A stretch of DNA of 64,000 bases from Gordonia sp. OPL2 (GTDB lineage: Bacteria; Actinomycetota; Actinomycetes; Mycobacteriales; Mycobacteriaceae): assembly GCF_003797825.1 (NCBI RefSeq), contig NZ_RKME01000005.1:124001-188000 (forward strand). Reading direction: 5' to 3'. The position numbers and the translations under genes were made by a program. Below the pieces are notes generated by a model that worked only from the letters and a program-made list of their open reading frames with translations, made no database searches and was not told the origin of the DNA. Each line of letters opens with the position of its first letter. Position 1 is the first letter of the stretch. This document shows positions 19,660 to 28,354 of the stretch, piece by piece.

Positions 19660-19665
19660 TAAACT
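19660..19665 (+). promoter_or_regulatory. -10 hexamer for guaA
   Basis: TAAACT ends 7 nt before the guaA GTG, again the spacing of a leaderless transcript. There is no Shine-Dalgarno in those 7 nt beyond a GGG next to the start. Confidence 0.45.
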
Positions 19666-19672
19666 CGCTGGG

Positions 19673-21289
19673 GTGACAGATACCTCTGCCGGTTCCCCGA
19701 CCGGTTCCGCCGCCGCCCTGCCCGACGGCCCTCGTCCCGTGCTCGTGGTCGACTTCGGCGCCCAGTACGCCCAGTTGATCGCCCGCCGCGTTCGTGAGGC
19801 GCGGATCTACTCGGAGGTCATCGGCCACGACGCGCCGCTGGCCGAGATCGAGGCGCGCAACCCGGTCGCCCTGATCCTGTCCGGGGGACCGGCCTCGGTC
19901 TACTCCGACGACGCGCCGTCGCTCGATCCCGGTGTGTTCGACCTGGGTGTACCCGTCTTCGGCATCTGCTACGGATTCCAGGCGATGACGCAGCAACTCG
20001 GCGGTGAGGTCGCCAACACCGGCGGACGCGAGTTCGGTCGGACGACGCTGACCATCAGCGGCGACGGCGTCCTGCACCAGGGACTGACCGAGACCCAGCC
20101 CGTGTGGATGAGTCACAACGACGCGGTCCAGGTCGCGCCGGACGGCTTCACCGTGACCGGGTCGACGCCCGGTGCGCCGGTCGCCGCGTTCGAGTGTGTC
20201 GCACGCCAGATGGCCGGCGTCCAGTACCACCCCGAGGTGCTGCACACCCCGCACGGCCAGCAGATCCTCACCCGCTTCCTCTACGAGATCGCCGGGCTCG
20301 AGGCGACCTGGACGCCGGCGAACATCGCCGACGCCCTGATCGATGCCGTCTCCGACCAGATCGGCGACGGGCGTGCGATCTGCGGGCTGTCCGGAGGTGT
20401 GGATTCCGCGGTCGCCGGGGCGCTCGTGCAGCGTGCCATCGGTGATCGTCTGACCTGCGTGTTCGTCGATCACGGCCTGTTGCGCGCCGGTGAGCGAGAG
20501 CAGGTGCAGCACGACTTCGTCGCCTCGACCGGGGCGAAGCTGGTGACCGTCGACGCCGCGGACACCTTCCTCGACGAGCTGGCGGGCGTCAGTGATCCGG
20601 AGGAGAAGCGCAAGATCATCGGTCGCGAGTTCATCCGCTCGTTCGAGGGGGCGGTCTCCGATCTGACGGTCGCACAGGCAGAGGGCGAGAGCGAGTCGAT
20701 CGACTTCCTGGTCCAGGGCACCCTCTACCCCGACGTCGTCGAGTCCGGTGGCGGTAGTGGCACGGCCAACATCAAGAGTCATCACAATGTCGGCGGTCTG
20801 CCCGAGGATCTCGAGTTCACCCTGGTCGAGCCGCTGCGTCTGCTGTTCAAAGACGAGGTGCGCGCCGTCGGCCGAGAATTGGGGCTGCCCGAGGAGATCG
20901 TCGGACGTCAGCCGTTCCCGGGACCGGGCCTGGCCATCCGTATCGTCGGCGAGGTGACCGCCGACCGGTTGTCGATGCTGCGCAAGGCCGATCTGATCGC
21001 CCGGGAGGAGCTGACCGCGGCCGGGCTCGACGGGCAGATCTGGCAGTGCCCGGTGGTGTTGTTGGCCGATGTGCGCAGTGTCGGTGTGCAGGGCGACGGC
21101 CGCACCTACGGGCATCCGATCGTGTTGCGTCCGGTGTCGAGCGAGGACGCGATGACCGCGGACTGGACCCGGGTGCCCTACGAGACGCTGGAGATCATCT
21201 CGACCCGGATCACCAATGAGGTGCCCGACGTCAACCGTGTCGTCCTGGACGTCACGAGCAAGCCGCCGGGCACCATCGAATGGGAGTGA
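19673..21289 (+). CDS. guaA: GMP synthase (glutamine-hydrolysing)
   Basis: A 538-residue enzyme converting XMP to GMP. The N-terminal class I amidotransferase starts [21 protein letters not shown]; its nucleophile is C99 in [10 protein letters not shown], with His in VQYHPEV. The ATP pyrophosphatase domain has the P-loop [10 protein letters not shown], and the C-terminal dimerisation domain ends [13 protein letters not shown], which is canonical. I chose the GTG at 19673 ([11 protein letters not shown]) since it follows the -10 box closely; upstream sequence in frame is antisense to bioY. With guaB and guaB3 it completes guanine nucleotide synthesis in this window. Confidence 0.96.
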   Translation: MTDTSAGSPTGSAAALPDGPRPVLVVDFGAQYAQLIARRVREARIYSEVIGHDAPLAEIEARNPVALILSGGPASVYSDDAPSLDPGVFDLGVPVFGICYGFQAMTQQLGGEVANTGGREFGRTTLTISGDGVLHQGLTETQPVWMSHNDAVQVAPDGFTVTGSTPGAPVAAFECVARQMAGVQYHPEVLHTPHGQQILTRFLYEIAGLEATWTPANIADALIDAVSDQIGDGRAICGLSGGVDSAVAGALVQRAIGDRLTCVFVDHGLLRAGEREQVQHDFVASTGAKLVTVDAADTFLDELAGVSDPEEKRKIIGREFIRSFEGAVSDLTVAQAEGESESIDFLVQGTLYPDVVESGGGSGTANIKSHHNVGGLPEDLEFTLVEPLRLLFKDEVRAVGRELGLPEEIVGRQPFPGPGLAIRIVGEVTADRLSMLRKADLIAREELTAAGLDGQIWQCPVVLLADVRSVGVQGDGRTYGHPIVLRPVSSEDAMTADWTRVPYETLEIISTRITNEVPDVNRVVLDVTSKPPGTIEWE

Positions 21290-21329
21290 GTGGGGGGCGG
21301 CACGCCTAGCTGAGGCCGGCCCGCCCGGG

Positions 21330-21542
21330 TCAGCGGTGCCGCGACGACCGGGCGCCGGTGAGGATGAGGATCAGTCCGATCACCAGACCCCCTCCGACGG
21401 CGATCCAGCCGAGGTCGGCGGCCGACATCAGCGTCAGGTCGCCGACGAGTCCCCATCCGGCGACCACCAGGGCGATCACGCCGAGGACGATCAGTCCGGG
21501 CGCGCGATGACGGGTGTCGCGGGCGGTCGGTTCGGTACTCAT
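21330..21542 (-). CDS. Small two-helix membrane protein
   Basis: A 70-residue protein with a short polar N-terminus and two hydrophobic segments (about 15-34 and 43-62: LIVLGVIALVVAGWGLVG and IAVGGGLVIGLILILTG), ending in a basic ARSSRHR. I do not recognise a named family. Its ATG overlaps the stop of the PspC/LiaF-like gene by 4 bp (ATGA), so it is probably translationally coupled to it and may be an accessory of the envelope-stress module. No catalytic residues can be assigned. Confidence 0.7.
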   Translation of the reverse strand: MSTEPTARDTRHRAPGLIVLGVIALVVAGWGLVGDLTLMSAADLGWIAVGGGLVIGLILILTGARSSRHR

Positions 21543-22969
21543 CGGGCAACCTCCACATGGCCGATGTTCGTCGTGGCGTCGATCGTCAGGACGGGTCCTT
21601 CGGTTCCGTCGCGGCCACCGTCGAGTCCTGCCGGGCAGACGTAGTCGCCCACGGTGGAATCGCAGTCGGCGCGGACGTTCATGTTCTCACCGACCAGCAC
21701 CTGGATCTCGCCGATCCCGCCGTGCAGTGCCACGGTGCGGTCGCGGGTGAGGTCGACATCGCGCAGATCGAGCACCATCTTGCCGACCGTGAGGCTGTAC
21801 TCGCTCTCGATGTCGTTCTCGCTGATCGGTTTCCAGACGCGTTCTCCGGCACCACCGGCTGGCAGCCCGTCGAAGTGCCCGACCGCAGTCGTGGCCACCA
21901 CGGCGACACCGAGCGCGAGGGCGAGCGGGACAAGTCCGGAGCTGTGGCGGCCGGTCTGCCGACGGCGCAGTCCGGCGTACACCAATCCCAGACCGACCAC
22001 CGCGAGTGACATCGACAGGATGCGGGCGGGGGTGAACCAGTCGGCGCCCGCCTGATGCAACGCGGCTCCTGCGGCCCCGACGATGACGGCCAGACCGATG
22101 ACGATGAGGGTCAGCGGTGAGCGCTGCCCGTCAGGCTCGGCGGGCAGCCGGTCCGGGGCGGGATCGGGGAGATCCCAGGCGAACTGGGCGGTCCCCAACG
22201 GATCCCACGCGGGCGGGGTGCGCCGGAGATCGTCGGTCGTCGGGTCTGCCGCGCTCGGCGGGTGGGGTGCCGCGGCGGTGCCGGGTACCGTCCCGGCCGT
22301 CGACGGTGCCGTCGATGCGTCGGTGACGTCGTGACCCGCACCGGGATCGGCCCCGGGGCGGGGCGTCATCGGAAGGGTCGTCGCCGCTGCGGGCACCGGT
22401 CCGTGGTGCGACGAGTAGGTCGTCGCGGTCCGCGGGGCGTTCATCATCGCGCGGGGTATCCATGGTTGGAGCTGATCGCCCGTATCGCCGGGTGCCGTGG
22501 ATTGCCGGTGTGTGTTCGCGCTCGTCCCGACCGGGGGTTCCGGGGTGCGCTGATAGAGCAACCACCAGCCGATCAGCATGAGCGCCGCGCCGAGCAGCCC
22601 GCCGGAACTCCAGGTCGCGTTGGGCCCGAACGAGGTCAGGATGATGATCGCGAGGACGATGAGAAGAATGAACTGCGGCCGCCGGTGCCCGGGATGTCGT
22701 CCGCCATGCCGGAAGGCCGACCGCGCATGCCGGATCGAGCCGAGTTCGTCGTTGTTGCGATCCTCGCTCGGCAGTGCCACCCAGGCTGCGATGTACAGCA
22801 CGAGCCCACTGCCGCCGAACAGTGTCGCCACGACGAACGCGATCTTGACCAGCGTCGGGTCCACCCGGTACCGGGCGCCGATGCCCGCACAGACGCCCGC
22901 GACCGTGCGGTTGCGGTTGGGCCGGATCGGCCGCGTCTCCCACATCCCCTCGAACTGCTTCGTGTCCAT
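21539..22969 (-). CDS. PspC-domain membrane protein with LiaF-like C-terminal domain
   Basis: A 476-residue membrane protein. The N-terminal PspC domain (about 15-75: RTVAGVCAGIGARYRVDP, then a membrane helix ending WVALPSED) is followed by a second helix, a long Pro/Thr/Ala-rich linker, and three more hydrophobic segments. The last 110 residues (SENDIESEYSLTVGKMVLD and later HGGIGEIQVLVGENM) resemble the beta-rich LiaF/DUF2154 domain. ATG 22969 (MDTKQFEGMW) is chosen, with GGGGAT just upstream; 22978 is an alternative. It is divergent from a PspC-containing histidine kinase and LuxR regulator, the arrangement of LiaFSR systems in which LiaF restrains the kinase LiaS. Confidence 0.85.
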   Translation of the reverse strand: MDTKQFEGMWETRPIRPNRNRTVAGVCAGIGARYRVDPTLVKIAFVVATLFGGSGLVLYIAAWVALPSEDRNNDELGSIRHARSAFRHGGRHPGHRRPQFILLIVLAIIILTSFGPNATWSSGGLLGAALMLIGWWLLYQRTPEPPVGTSANTHRQSTAPGDTGDQLQPWIPRAMMNAPRTATTYSSHHGPVPAAATTLPMTPRPGADPGAGHDVTDASTAPSTAGTVPGTAAAPHPPSAADPTTDDLRRTPPAWDPLGTAQFAWDLPDPAPDRLPAEPDGQRSPLTLIVIGLAVIVGAAGAALHQAGADWFTPARILSMSLAVVGLGLVYAGLRRRQTGRHSSGLVPLALALGVAVVATTAVGHFDGLPAGGAGERVWKPISENDIESEYSLTVGKMVLDLRDVDLTRDRTVALHGGIGEIQVLVGENMNVRADCDSTVGDYVCPAGLDGGRDGTEGPVLTIDATTNIGHVEVAR

Positions 22970-23067
22970 GATCCCCATCCTGTCGTCCGGATCGCGTGGG
23001 CACATCGGGGGAAGACCCTGATTCATCCCTGATGTCCTCGGGGGCGTCGACGTGCCACTATCGAGTC

Positions 23068-24384
23068 ATGAGTAGTGGTGTGCCCGTACCGGCGTCACCC
23101 GCTGCGTCGTCACCTCCGGCCTTGTCACGTACGGCCCCGGCACCGGCGCCGCGGCTGGAGCGCCGCGACGGGGGACGTGTGATCGCGGGTGTCGCAGGCG
23201 GGATCGCCGATCATCTCGGCGTCGACGCATTCCGCGTCCGTGTCGTGTTCATGGTGCTCGCCGCGCTCGCCGGGGCCGGGGTGCTCGCCTACGGTCTGCT
23301 GTGGTTCTTCTGTCCGCCCGGCCACGACGAGGCGCCGCCCTCGCCCGGTGAGCGTCGTCAGGCCTACGGCCTCGCATTGGTCGGGCTGGTGGCGATGTCG
23401 GTGGTGGGCTTCGCCGCCTCGGGCACCCCGGCCGCCTACCTGGTGCCGTTCGTGTTCGTCGTCGTGGGTGCCAGCCTCGTGTGGCGCGAGTTCGACACCT
23501 CGCGGACCTCGCCGCGCACCCCGGCCGTGTTGACATGGACACGGCTGGTCGGCGGAGCGTTGCTGGTCATCGGCGGTCTGGTGGTGATCGTGCTGGCCGG
23601 CGATCAGAGCTTCGGCGGACTGTCGACGACCGTGCTCGCCGTGCTCGCGACCCTGATCGGTGTGGTCCTGCTGACCGTGCCGCTGTGGATGCGGATGTGG
23701 CGCGCGCTCAACGAGGAACGCGCCGCCCGCATCCGCAACGCCGAGCGTGAGGAGATCGCCTCACATCTGCATGACTCGGTGCTGCAGACACTCGCGCTGA
23801 TCCAGAAGCAGGCGGGCAGGCCCGAGGAGGTCGCCCGGCTCGCGCGCAGTCAGGAGAGGGAGCTGCGCGGATGGCTGTTCGGCGATCCCGCGCAGCGGGC
23901 CGGGTCGCTGTCCGCCAGCCTTCAGGGGGTCGGTGCCGAGGTCGAGGATCACTACGGCATCGAGGTCGAGGTGATCACCGTCGGCGATCTGCGACCCGAG
24001 GACGAGCCGGCCGATGCCCGTCGTCGATGGGCGGCGCTCGTCGGCGCCACCCGCGAGGCACTCGTCAACGCGGCCAAGCATTCCGGGGAACGCAAGGTCG
24101 ACGTCTACGGCGAGGTGACCGACGACCAGGTCGAGGTCTTCGTCCGCGATCGGGGCGCGGGTTTCGATCCCGACGTCGTCGACGAGGATCGGCAGGGGAT
24201 CGCCCGCTCCATCCGGGCACGCATGGAGCGCGCGGGTGGCGACGTCGCCATCGACTCGTCGCCGGGCCGCGGGACCAACGTCCGGCTCACCATGCCCCGA
24301 TCCGACGATGCCGGCCGGGCCGAGCACGACTCGGAAACCGCTGTGCCGATCGACCATTCACGTGAACAGGAAGGATCTCGATGA
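23068..24384 (+). CDS. PspC-domain sensor histidine kinase (LiaS-like, HisKA_3)
   Basis: A 438-residue membrane kinase. After a Pro/Ala-rich start, a PspC domain (GGRVIAGVAGGIADHLGVDA) and its membrane helix are followed by several more hydrophobic segments to about residue 210. The kinase core is of the NarL-partner type: phosphoacceptor H235 in ASHLHDSVLQTLALIQ, N box REALVNAAKHS and G box RDRGAGFDPD. ATG 23068 is chosen; CACTAT ends 6 nt before it, suggesting a leaderless start. The stop overlaps the response regulator by 4 bp. Likely signal: envelope stress, inferred from the PspC domains and the LiaF-like neighbour. Confidence 0.9.
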   Translation: MSSGVPVPASPAASSPPALSRTAPAPAPRLERRDGGRVIAGVAGGIADHLGVDAFRVRVVFMVLAALAGAGVLAYGLLWFFCPPGHDEAPPSPGERRQAYGLALVGLVAMSVVGFAASGTPAAYLVPFVFVVVGASLVWREFDTSRTSPRTPAVLTWTRLVGGALLVIGGLVVIVLAGDQSFGGLSTTVLAVLATLIGVVLLTVPLWMRMWRALNEERAARIRNAEREEIASHLHDSVLQTLALIQKQAGRPEEVARLARSQERELRGWLFGDPAQRAGSLSASLQGVGAEVEDHYGIEVEVITVGDLRPEDEPADARRRWAALVGATREALVNAAKHSGERKVDVYGEVTDDQVEVFVRDRGAGFDPDVVDEDRQGIARSIRARMERAGGDVAIDSSPGRGTNVRLTMPRSDDAGRAEHDSETAVPIDHSREQEGSR

Positions 24385-25052
24385 CCGACCCGGGGACCTG
24401 CACCATCTTTCTCGTGGACGACCACGCCGTGTTCCGGTCCGGGGTGCGTGCGGAGCTCGCCTCCGAGGACGGGCTGCGGGTCGTCGGCGAGGCCGGCACG
24501 GTTCCCGAGGCGGTCGACGGCATCCTGACGATGCGGCCCGACGTCGTGCTCCTCGACGTGCACATGCCGGCCGGTGGAGGGGTCGCGGTGTTGCGGGCGG
24601 TGAACGACGCCGCACTCGCCGACGACGGGCCGGTCTTCTTGGCGCTCAGCGTCTCCGACGCGGCCGAGGACGTGATCGCGACGATCCGTGCCGGGGCCCG
24701 CGGGTACGTCACCAAGACCATCGATGGTGCTGCACTCGCCGACGCGGTGCGCCGTGTCGCCGACGGCGACGCGGTCTTCAGCCCCCGACTGGCGGGCTTC
24801 GTGCTGGACTCGTTCACCGGGAAGTCGGCGGCCCCGGAACCGCCCCTGGATCCCGAGCTCGACTCGCTCACCAAACGTGAACTCGAGGTGCTCCGGCTGC
24901 TGGCTCGCGGCTACACCTACCGGGAGATCGCCGACGAATTGTTCATCTCCATCAAGACCGTCGAGACCCACGCGTCGAACGTGCTGCGCAAGACCCAGCA
25001 GTCCAATCGCAACGCGCTGACCCGATGGGCGGCCACCCGACACATCGGGTGA
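24381..25052 (+). CDS. LuxR/NarL-family response regulator (LiaR-like)
   Basis: A 223-residue response regulator. The receiver domain has the acidic pair in FLVDDHAVF, the phosphoacceptor D59 in VLLDVHMP, and the conserved Lys in YVTKTIDG. The C-terminal DNA-binding domain is LuxR type (LTKRELEVLRLLARGYTYREIA, then ISIKTVETHASNVLRK). It overlaps the kinase gene by 4 bp (ATGA), so the pair is a two-component system. The regulated genes are unknown; the divergent PspC/LiaF-like gene is the first candidate. Confidence 0.93.
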   Translation: MTDPGTCTIFLVDDHAVFRSGVRAELASEDGLRVVGEAGTVPEAVDGILTMRPDVVLLDVHMPAGGGVAVLRAVNDAALADDGPVFLALSVSDAAEDVIATIRAGARGYVTKTIDGAALADAVRRVADGDAVFSPRLAGFVLDSFTGKSAAPEPPLDPELDSLTKRELEVLRLLARGYTYREIADELFISIKTVETHASNVLRKTQQSNRNALTRWAATRHIG

Positions 25053-25085
25053 GCGTGCCCGGCGGGGCCTCCGGTCGCGACCCGA

Positions 25086-26333
25086 TCAGGCCGTGGCCGC
25101 GATGATCAGCACGATCACGAGGGCGAGCACGATGATGGCCGCGAACACCGACAAGATCAGCGTCGTCGACGAATTCGACGGCCCGGATCTCCGTGGTTTC
25201 GACGTCGGTGGCATCGACGCCTGTGGTGGGGACGCCTGTGTCCCCGGCCGGGACGACCCGGCCACCGTCGTCACGGGCGGACCCGGCTGTCCCGACTGCC
25301 CGCGGCCCGGGCCCGGCACGACGGTCTCACCCGGGGGCGGACCGCCGACCGGGAGATGCGTCCCGGTCGGATGGGACCGCGGTGGGCGGGGGGAGCGCTG
25401 TGCCCAGGTGGGCACACCTCCGTCGGGGGTGGTGATCGGACCGTCGAGCACGGCGCGGGTGCTGCCGCGGGAGCCCGCGGCCGCCCGGGCGAGCAGATCG
25501 CGCGCGGCCGACATCGACGGACGTTTGGCCGGACTGGGCTCGAGCAGTGCGAGGATGACCGGTTGCAGCGCACCGGCTCTGGTCATCGGTGTGATGCGGG
25601 CACGAGCCACCTTGTGCAGCAGTGCAAGTGAGTCGTCGTCCACGCCGAAGGGTGGCTGGCCCTCGACGAGTGTGTAGACGGTCGCACCCAGGGAGTAGAC
25701 GTCGGACGCCTCGTCGGGTTCCGCGCCGCGGGCCACCTCGGGGGCGAAATATGCGGGCGTGCCGGTGATCACGCCGGTGTGCGTGAGGCTGACGTCGTCC
25801 TTGGCCCGGGAGATCCCGAAGTCGGTGATCTTGACCAGACCGGCGTCCCGGCCGGTTGTGGTGACGAGGATGTTGCCGGGTTTGATGTCGCGGTGGATGA
25901 TGCCCGCCGCGTGCGCGGCGGTCATCGCATCGGCCACCTGCGCGCCGATCTGGGCGGCCTGACCGACCGCGAGAGTGCCCGCGCCGTGCAGTATCTGGGC
26001 GACGCTGCGAGACGGTAGATACTCCATGACGATCCACGGCTCGCCGCTGTCGAGGGCGACGTCGTGCACGGCGATCGCGTTGCGATGGGAGAGCTTGGCG
26101 GCGATCCGGCCCTCCCGCATCGCACGACGTCGGATGTTCTCGGCCGTCTCCTCGCTGAGCCCTTCTGTCGAGACCACCTGCTTGACCGCGACGTCACGTG
26201 CGAGGAGTTGATCGCGGGCAAGCCAGACGGTGCCCATGCCGCCACCGCCGATGCGCGAGGACAATCGGTAGCGACCGGCGACCAGGTACTGCGGCCCTGG
26301 TGTGCGGTGGCTCTCGGGTCGGGTGGGCGACAT
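25086..26333 (-). CDS. Membrane-anchored Ser/Thr protein kinase (PknB type)
   Basis: A 415-residue Hanks-type kinase. Residues about 20-275 are the catalytic domain: glycine loop RIGGGGMGTVW, ATP-binding K51 in VAVKQVV, catalytic HRDIKPGN, DFG in ITDFGISRAKDD, and APE-like FAPEVA with GTPAYFAPE before it. A Pro/Gly/Ser/Thr-rich juxtamembrane linker (about 280-385) leads to one C-terminal membrane helix (TLILSVFAAIIVLALVIVLIIA) with only three residues beyond it, so there is no extracellular sensor domain, unlike PknB. ATG 26333 gives MSPTRPESH; the upstream open frame lies over the next gene's promoter. Confidence 0.93.
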   Translation of the reverse strand: MSPTRPESHRTPGPQYLVAGRYRLSSRIGGGGMGTVWLARDQLLARDVAVKQVVSTEGLSEETAENIRRRAMREGRIAAKLSHRNAIAVHDVALDSGEPWIVMEYLPSRSVAQILHGAGTLAVGQAAQIGAQVADAMTAAHAAGIIHRDIKPGNILVTTTGRDAGLVKITDFGISRAKDDVSLTHTGVITGTPAYFAPEVARGAEPDEASDVYSLGATVYTLVEGQPPFGVDDDSLALLHKVARARITPMTRAGALQPVILALLEPSPAKRPSMSAARDLLARAAAGSRGSTRAVLDGPITTPDGGVPTWAQRSPRPPRSHPTGTHLPVGGPPPGETVVPGPGRGQSGQPGPPVTTVAGSSRPGTQASPPQASMPPTSKPRRSGPSNSSTTLILSVFAAIIVLALVIVLIIAATA

Positions 26334-26376
26334 AGCAGCATGATAGTCGGGCGCGTCCGGGTGCGGATGGCCGCGC

Positions 26377-26382
26377 TTGACA
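26377..26382 (+). promoter_or_regulatory. -35 hexamer TTGACA for the radical SAM gene
   Basis: A perfect TTGACA. Eighteen bases later is TCGACT (26401-26406), a weak -10 match, which ends 6 nt before the ATG. The LexA box lies between and over these elements, as expected for a repressible promoter. Confidence 0.45.
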
Positions 26383-26388
26383 CGCAAA

Positions 26389-26404
26389 TCGCACGTATGT
26401 TCGA
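26389..26404. promoter_or_regulatory. LexA/SOS box upstream of the radical SAM gene
   Basis: TCGCACGTATGTTCGA matches the mycobacterial SOS box TCGAAC-N4-GTTCGA at 11 of 12 defined positions. It lies 8 bp before the ATG at 26413. The M. tuberculosis homologue Rv2578c is among genes reported to have a LexA site, which supports the assignment. Confidence 0.8.
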
Positions 26405-26412
26405 CTGTGGTC

Positions 26413-27450
26413 ATGCGGTGGTCCGACCAAGGCGTCGAGGTCGACGACGGTGCTCTGCCCGGTTTGGGCAAGGCCGGTCTGGTGCGTTCGGTGCAGACCC
26501 CCGAGTTCGAGGGTGTCACCTTCCACGAGGTCCTCGCCAAGAGCGCCCTGAATCAGGTTCCCGAGGCGTCGAATCTTCCATTTCGATTCACGGTGAACAC
26601 CTTTCGCGGGTGTACCCACGCCTGCCGATACTGTTTCGCGCGTCCGACCCACGAGTATCTGGACCTGGATGCGGGGCGTGACTTCGACACCCAGGTGGTG
26701 GTCAAGCTCAATGTCGCGGCCGTGTTGCGCAAGGAGTTGCGGCGACGGTCGTGGTCGCGGGAGACGGTGGCGCTCGGCACCAACACGGACCCGTATCAGC
26801 GCGCGGAGGGACGCTATCGCCTGATGCCGGGCGTGATCTCGGCGCTGGCGGAGGCGGCCACGCCGTTCTCGATCCTGACGAAGGGGACGTTGCTGCGGCG
26901 AGATCTGCCGCTGTTGCGACAGGCGGCACGCAAGGTCCCGGTGAGCATCGCTATCTCTCTCGCCATCAACGACGTCGATCTGCAGAAGGCCATCGAACCC
27001 GGTACGCCGACCCCGAAGGCGAGGCTGGAACTGATCCGGGCGGTCGCCGACGCCGGCTTCGCGCCCCATGTGATGGTGGCGCCGGTGATCCCGTACCTGA
27101 CGGACTCGACCGCCCATCTGGACGGTCTCCTGGCCGCCCTCGCCGATGCCGGGGCGTCCGGGGTGACAGCGTTCCCGATGCATCTCCGGGGTGCCACCAA
27201 GCCCTGGTTCATGGAGTGGGTGGCGCAAGAGCACCCCGCGCTGGTGCGCCGCTATCGAGGGCTGTACGGACGGGGCGCCTACGTCACACCCGAGTACTCC
27301 TCCTGGCTGCGTGAGCGGATGCGTCCGCTGGTCGAGCGACACGGACTCGCCGGCGCGCAGGGGCTGCGCGGGGCGGCGTCGGGCGGTTCGGACTCACCGG
27401 CCGGCGCGGTGGCACAGCCCGAGTTGCAGCAGGCCCTGACCCTGTTCTGA
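26413..27450 (+). CDS. SplB-like radical SAM protein (Rv2578c family), SOS-associated
   Basis: A 345-residue radical S-adenosylmethionine protein. The cluster-binding cysteines are C67, C71 and C74 (GCTHACRYC, CX3CX2C), followed by FARPTHEYLDLD. Other family stretches are ETVALGTNTDPYQRAEGRY and ILTKGTLLRRDLPLL. It is a close relative of M. tuberculosis Rv2578c and more distantly of spore photoproduct lyase. The substrate is unknown. The LexA box before it and its place just upstream of the imuA'-imuB genes point to a role in the response to DNA damage, such as nucleic acid repair, but this is inference. ATG 26413 (MRWSDQGVEV) fits the family start. Confidence 0.9.
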   Translation: MRWSDQGVEVDDGALPGLGKAGLVRSVQTPEFEGVTFHEVLAKSALNQVPEASNLPFRFTVNTFRGCTHACRYCFARPTHEYLDLDAGRDFDTQVVVKLNVAAVLRKELRRRSWSRETVALGTNTDPYQRAEGRYRLMPGVISALAEAATPFSILTKGTLLRRDLPLLRQAARKVPVSIAISLAINDVDLQKAIEPGTPTPKARLELIRAVADAGFAPHVMVAPVIPYLTDSTAHLDGLLAALADAGASGVTAFPMHLRGATKPWFMEWVAQEHPALVRRYRGLYGRGAYVTPEYSSWLRERMRPLVERHGLAGAQGLRGAASGGSDSPAGAVAQPELQQALTLF

Positions 27451-27470
27451 TCGGCCTCCCACCTCACGCG

Positions 27471-27500
27471 TTGACGGTTGTCGGTGGCCCGTCCTAGTAT
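27471..27500 (+). promoter_or_regulatory. Promoter of imuA'-imuB
   Basis: TTGACG (27471-27476), 18-bp spacer, TAGTAT (27495-27500). Both hexamers are good sigma-A matches. The predicted transcription start, about 27507, is at the edge of the LexA box, so LexA would block initiation. Confidence 0.7.
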
Positions 27501-27508
27501 CGAATCAA

Positions 27509-27524
27509 TCGAAAACATGTTCGA
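27509..27524. promoter_or_regulatory. LexA/SOS box of imuA'-imuB
   Basis: TCGAAAACATGTTCGA matches TCGAAC-N4-GTTCGA at 11 of 12 defined positions. It is 57 bp before the imuA' start, just downstream of the -10 hexamer. The M. tuberculosis imuA'-imuB genes are likewise SOS-induced. Confidence 0.9.
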
Positions 27525-27580
27525 ACAGCATGCATCTTCCCGGCGCGCTGATTGCGGAAAGTCGCTGGTCAGGAGGATGT

Positions 27581-28354
27581 ATGAGTGTGTCTGTCGATGC
27601 TGTCGCGGATACCGCTGTCGGTCATGAGCTCGATCGGCTCCGGCGTCAGATCGCGGTGATGTCGGGCCGCCCGGACAGCCGGTCGGTCGAGGTGGCAGAT
27701 CGGTCCGAGGATGTCCTGGCCGTCCCGGAGGCACTGGCCGAGCTGATGCCGCGGCGCGGGCTGGCGCGGGGAAGCGTGGTGGCCGTCGCCGGTGCCCGAT
27801 CGATCCTGTTGGCGATGATCGCCTCGGTGACCGCGTCCGGCGGTCAGGTCGGGATCGTGGGCATGCCACAGCTCAACTTCGGGGCGGTTGTCGAGTTGGG
27901 TGGGGAGCTGTCGCGGATCGCGACGGTGCCCGATCCGGGAGTCGATCCGGTCGAGGTGGCCGGTGTGCTGCTCGACGGGATGGATCTGGTGGTGCTCGGT
28001 CTGTCGGGGATCTCCGTGCCGCCGTCGCGGACCCGCGTGGTGATGGGACGGGTGCGCAAACAGTTGTCGACACTGATCACCGTCGGTGGCGTCTGGCCGG
28101 GGGCGCAGATACGCATGGATGCCGAGGTGCTGACCTACCGACATCTTCCCGGCGATGCGGGCTCGGCCGACCTCGCCGCGGCGCGGGCAGGATTCGGGCG
28201 CATCGGCGGGGTGTCGCTGCAGGTGACCGTCACCGATCGCGGACGCCGTCGTCAGATCGGCGAGATCGACGTGGTGGCAACCGGTTTCGGTTCGGATCGA
28301 CATGTGGGGCTGTCGACGGCGCAGGCCCGCCCGACGCTGGCGGTCGCGAACTGA
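27581..28354 (+). CDS. imuA': Mutasome accessory protein ImuA'
   Basis: A 257-residue protein with remote similarity to RecA-like folds but without a clear Walker A (the region GSVVAVAGARSILLAMIASVTA sits where a P-loop would be). In M. tuberculosis ImuA' (Rv3395c) is needed with ImuB and DnaE2 for damage-induced mutagenesis. ATG 27581 follows a very good AGGAGG Shine-Dalgarno; the frame opens earlier but overlaps the LexA box. Its TGA shares one base with the imuB ATG (TGATG), so imuA' and imuB are coupled. Function is from homology and context. Confidence 0.88.
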   Translation: MSVSVDAVADTAVGHELDRLRRQIAVMSGRPDSRSVEVADRSEDVLAVPEALAELMPRRGLARGSVVAVAGARSILLAMIASVTASGGQVGIVGMPQLNFGAVVELGGELSRIATVPDPGVDPVEVAGVLLDGMDLVVLGLSGISVPPSRTRVVMGRVRKQLSTLITVGGVWPGAQIRMDAEVLTYRHLPGDAGSADLAAARAGFGRIGGVSLQVTVTDRGRRRQIGEIDVVATGFGSDRHVGLSTAQARPTLAVAN

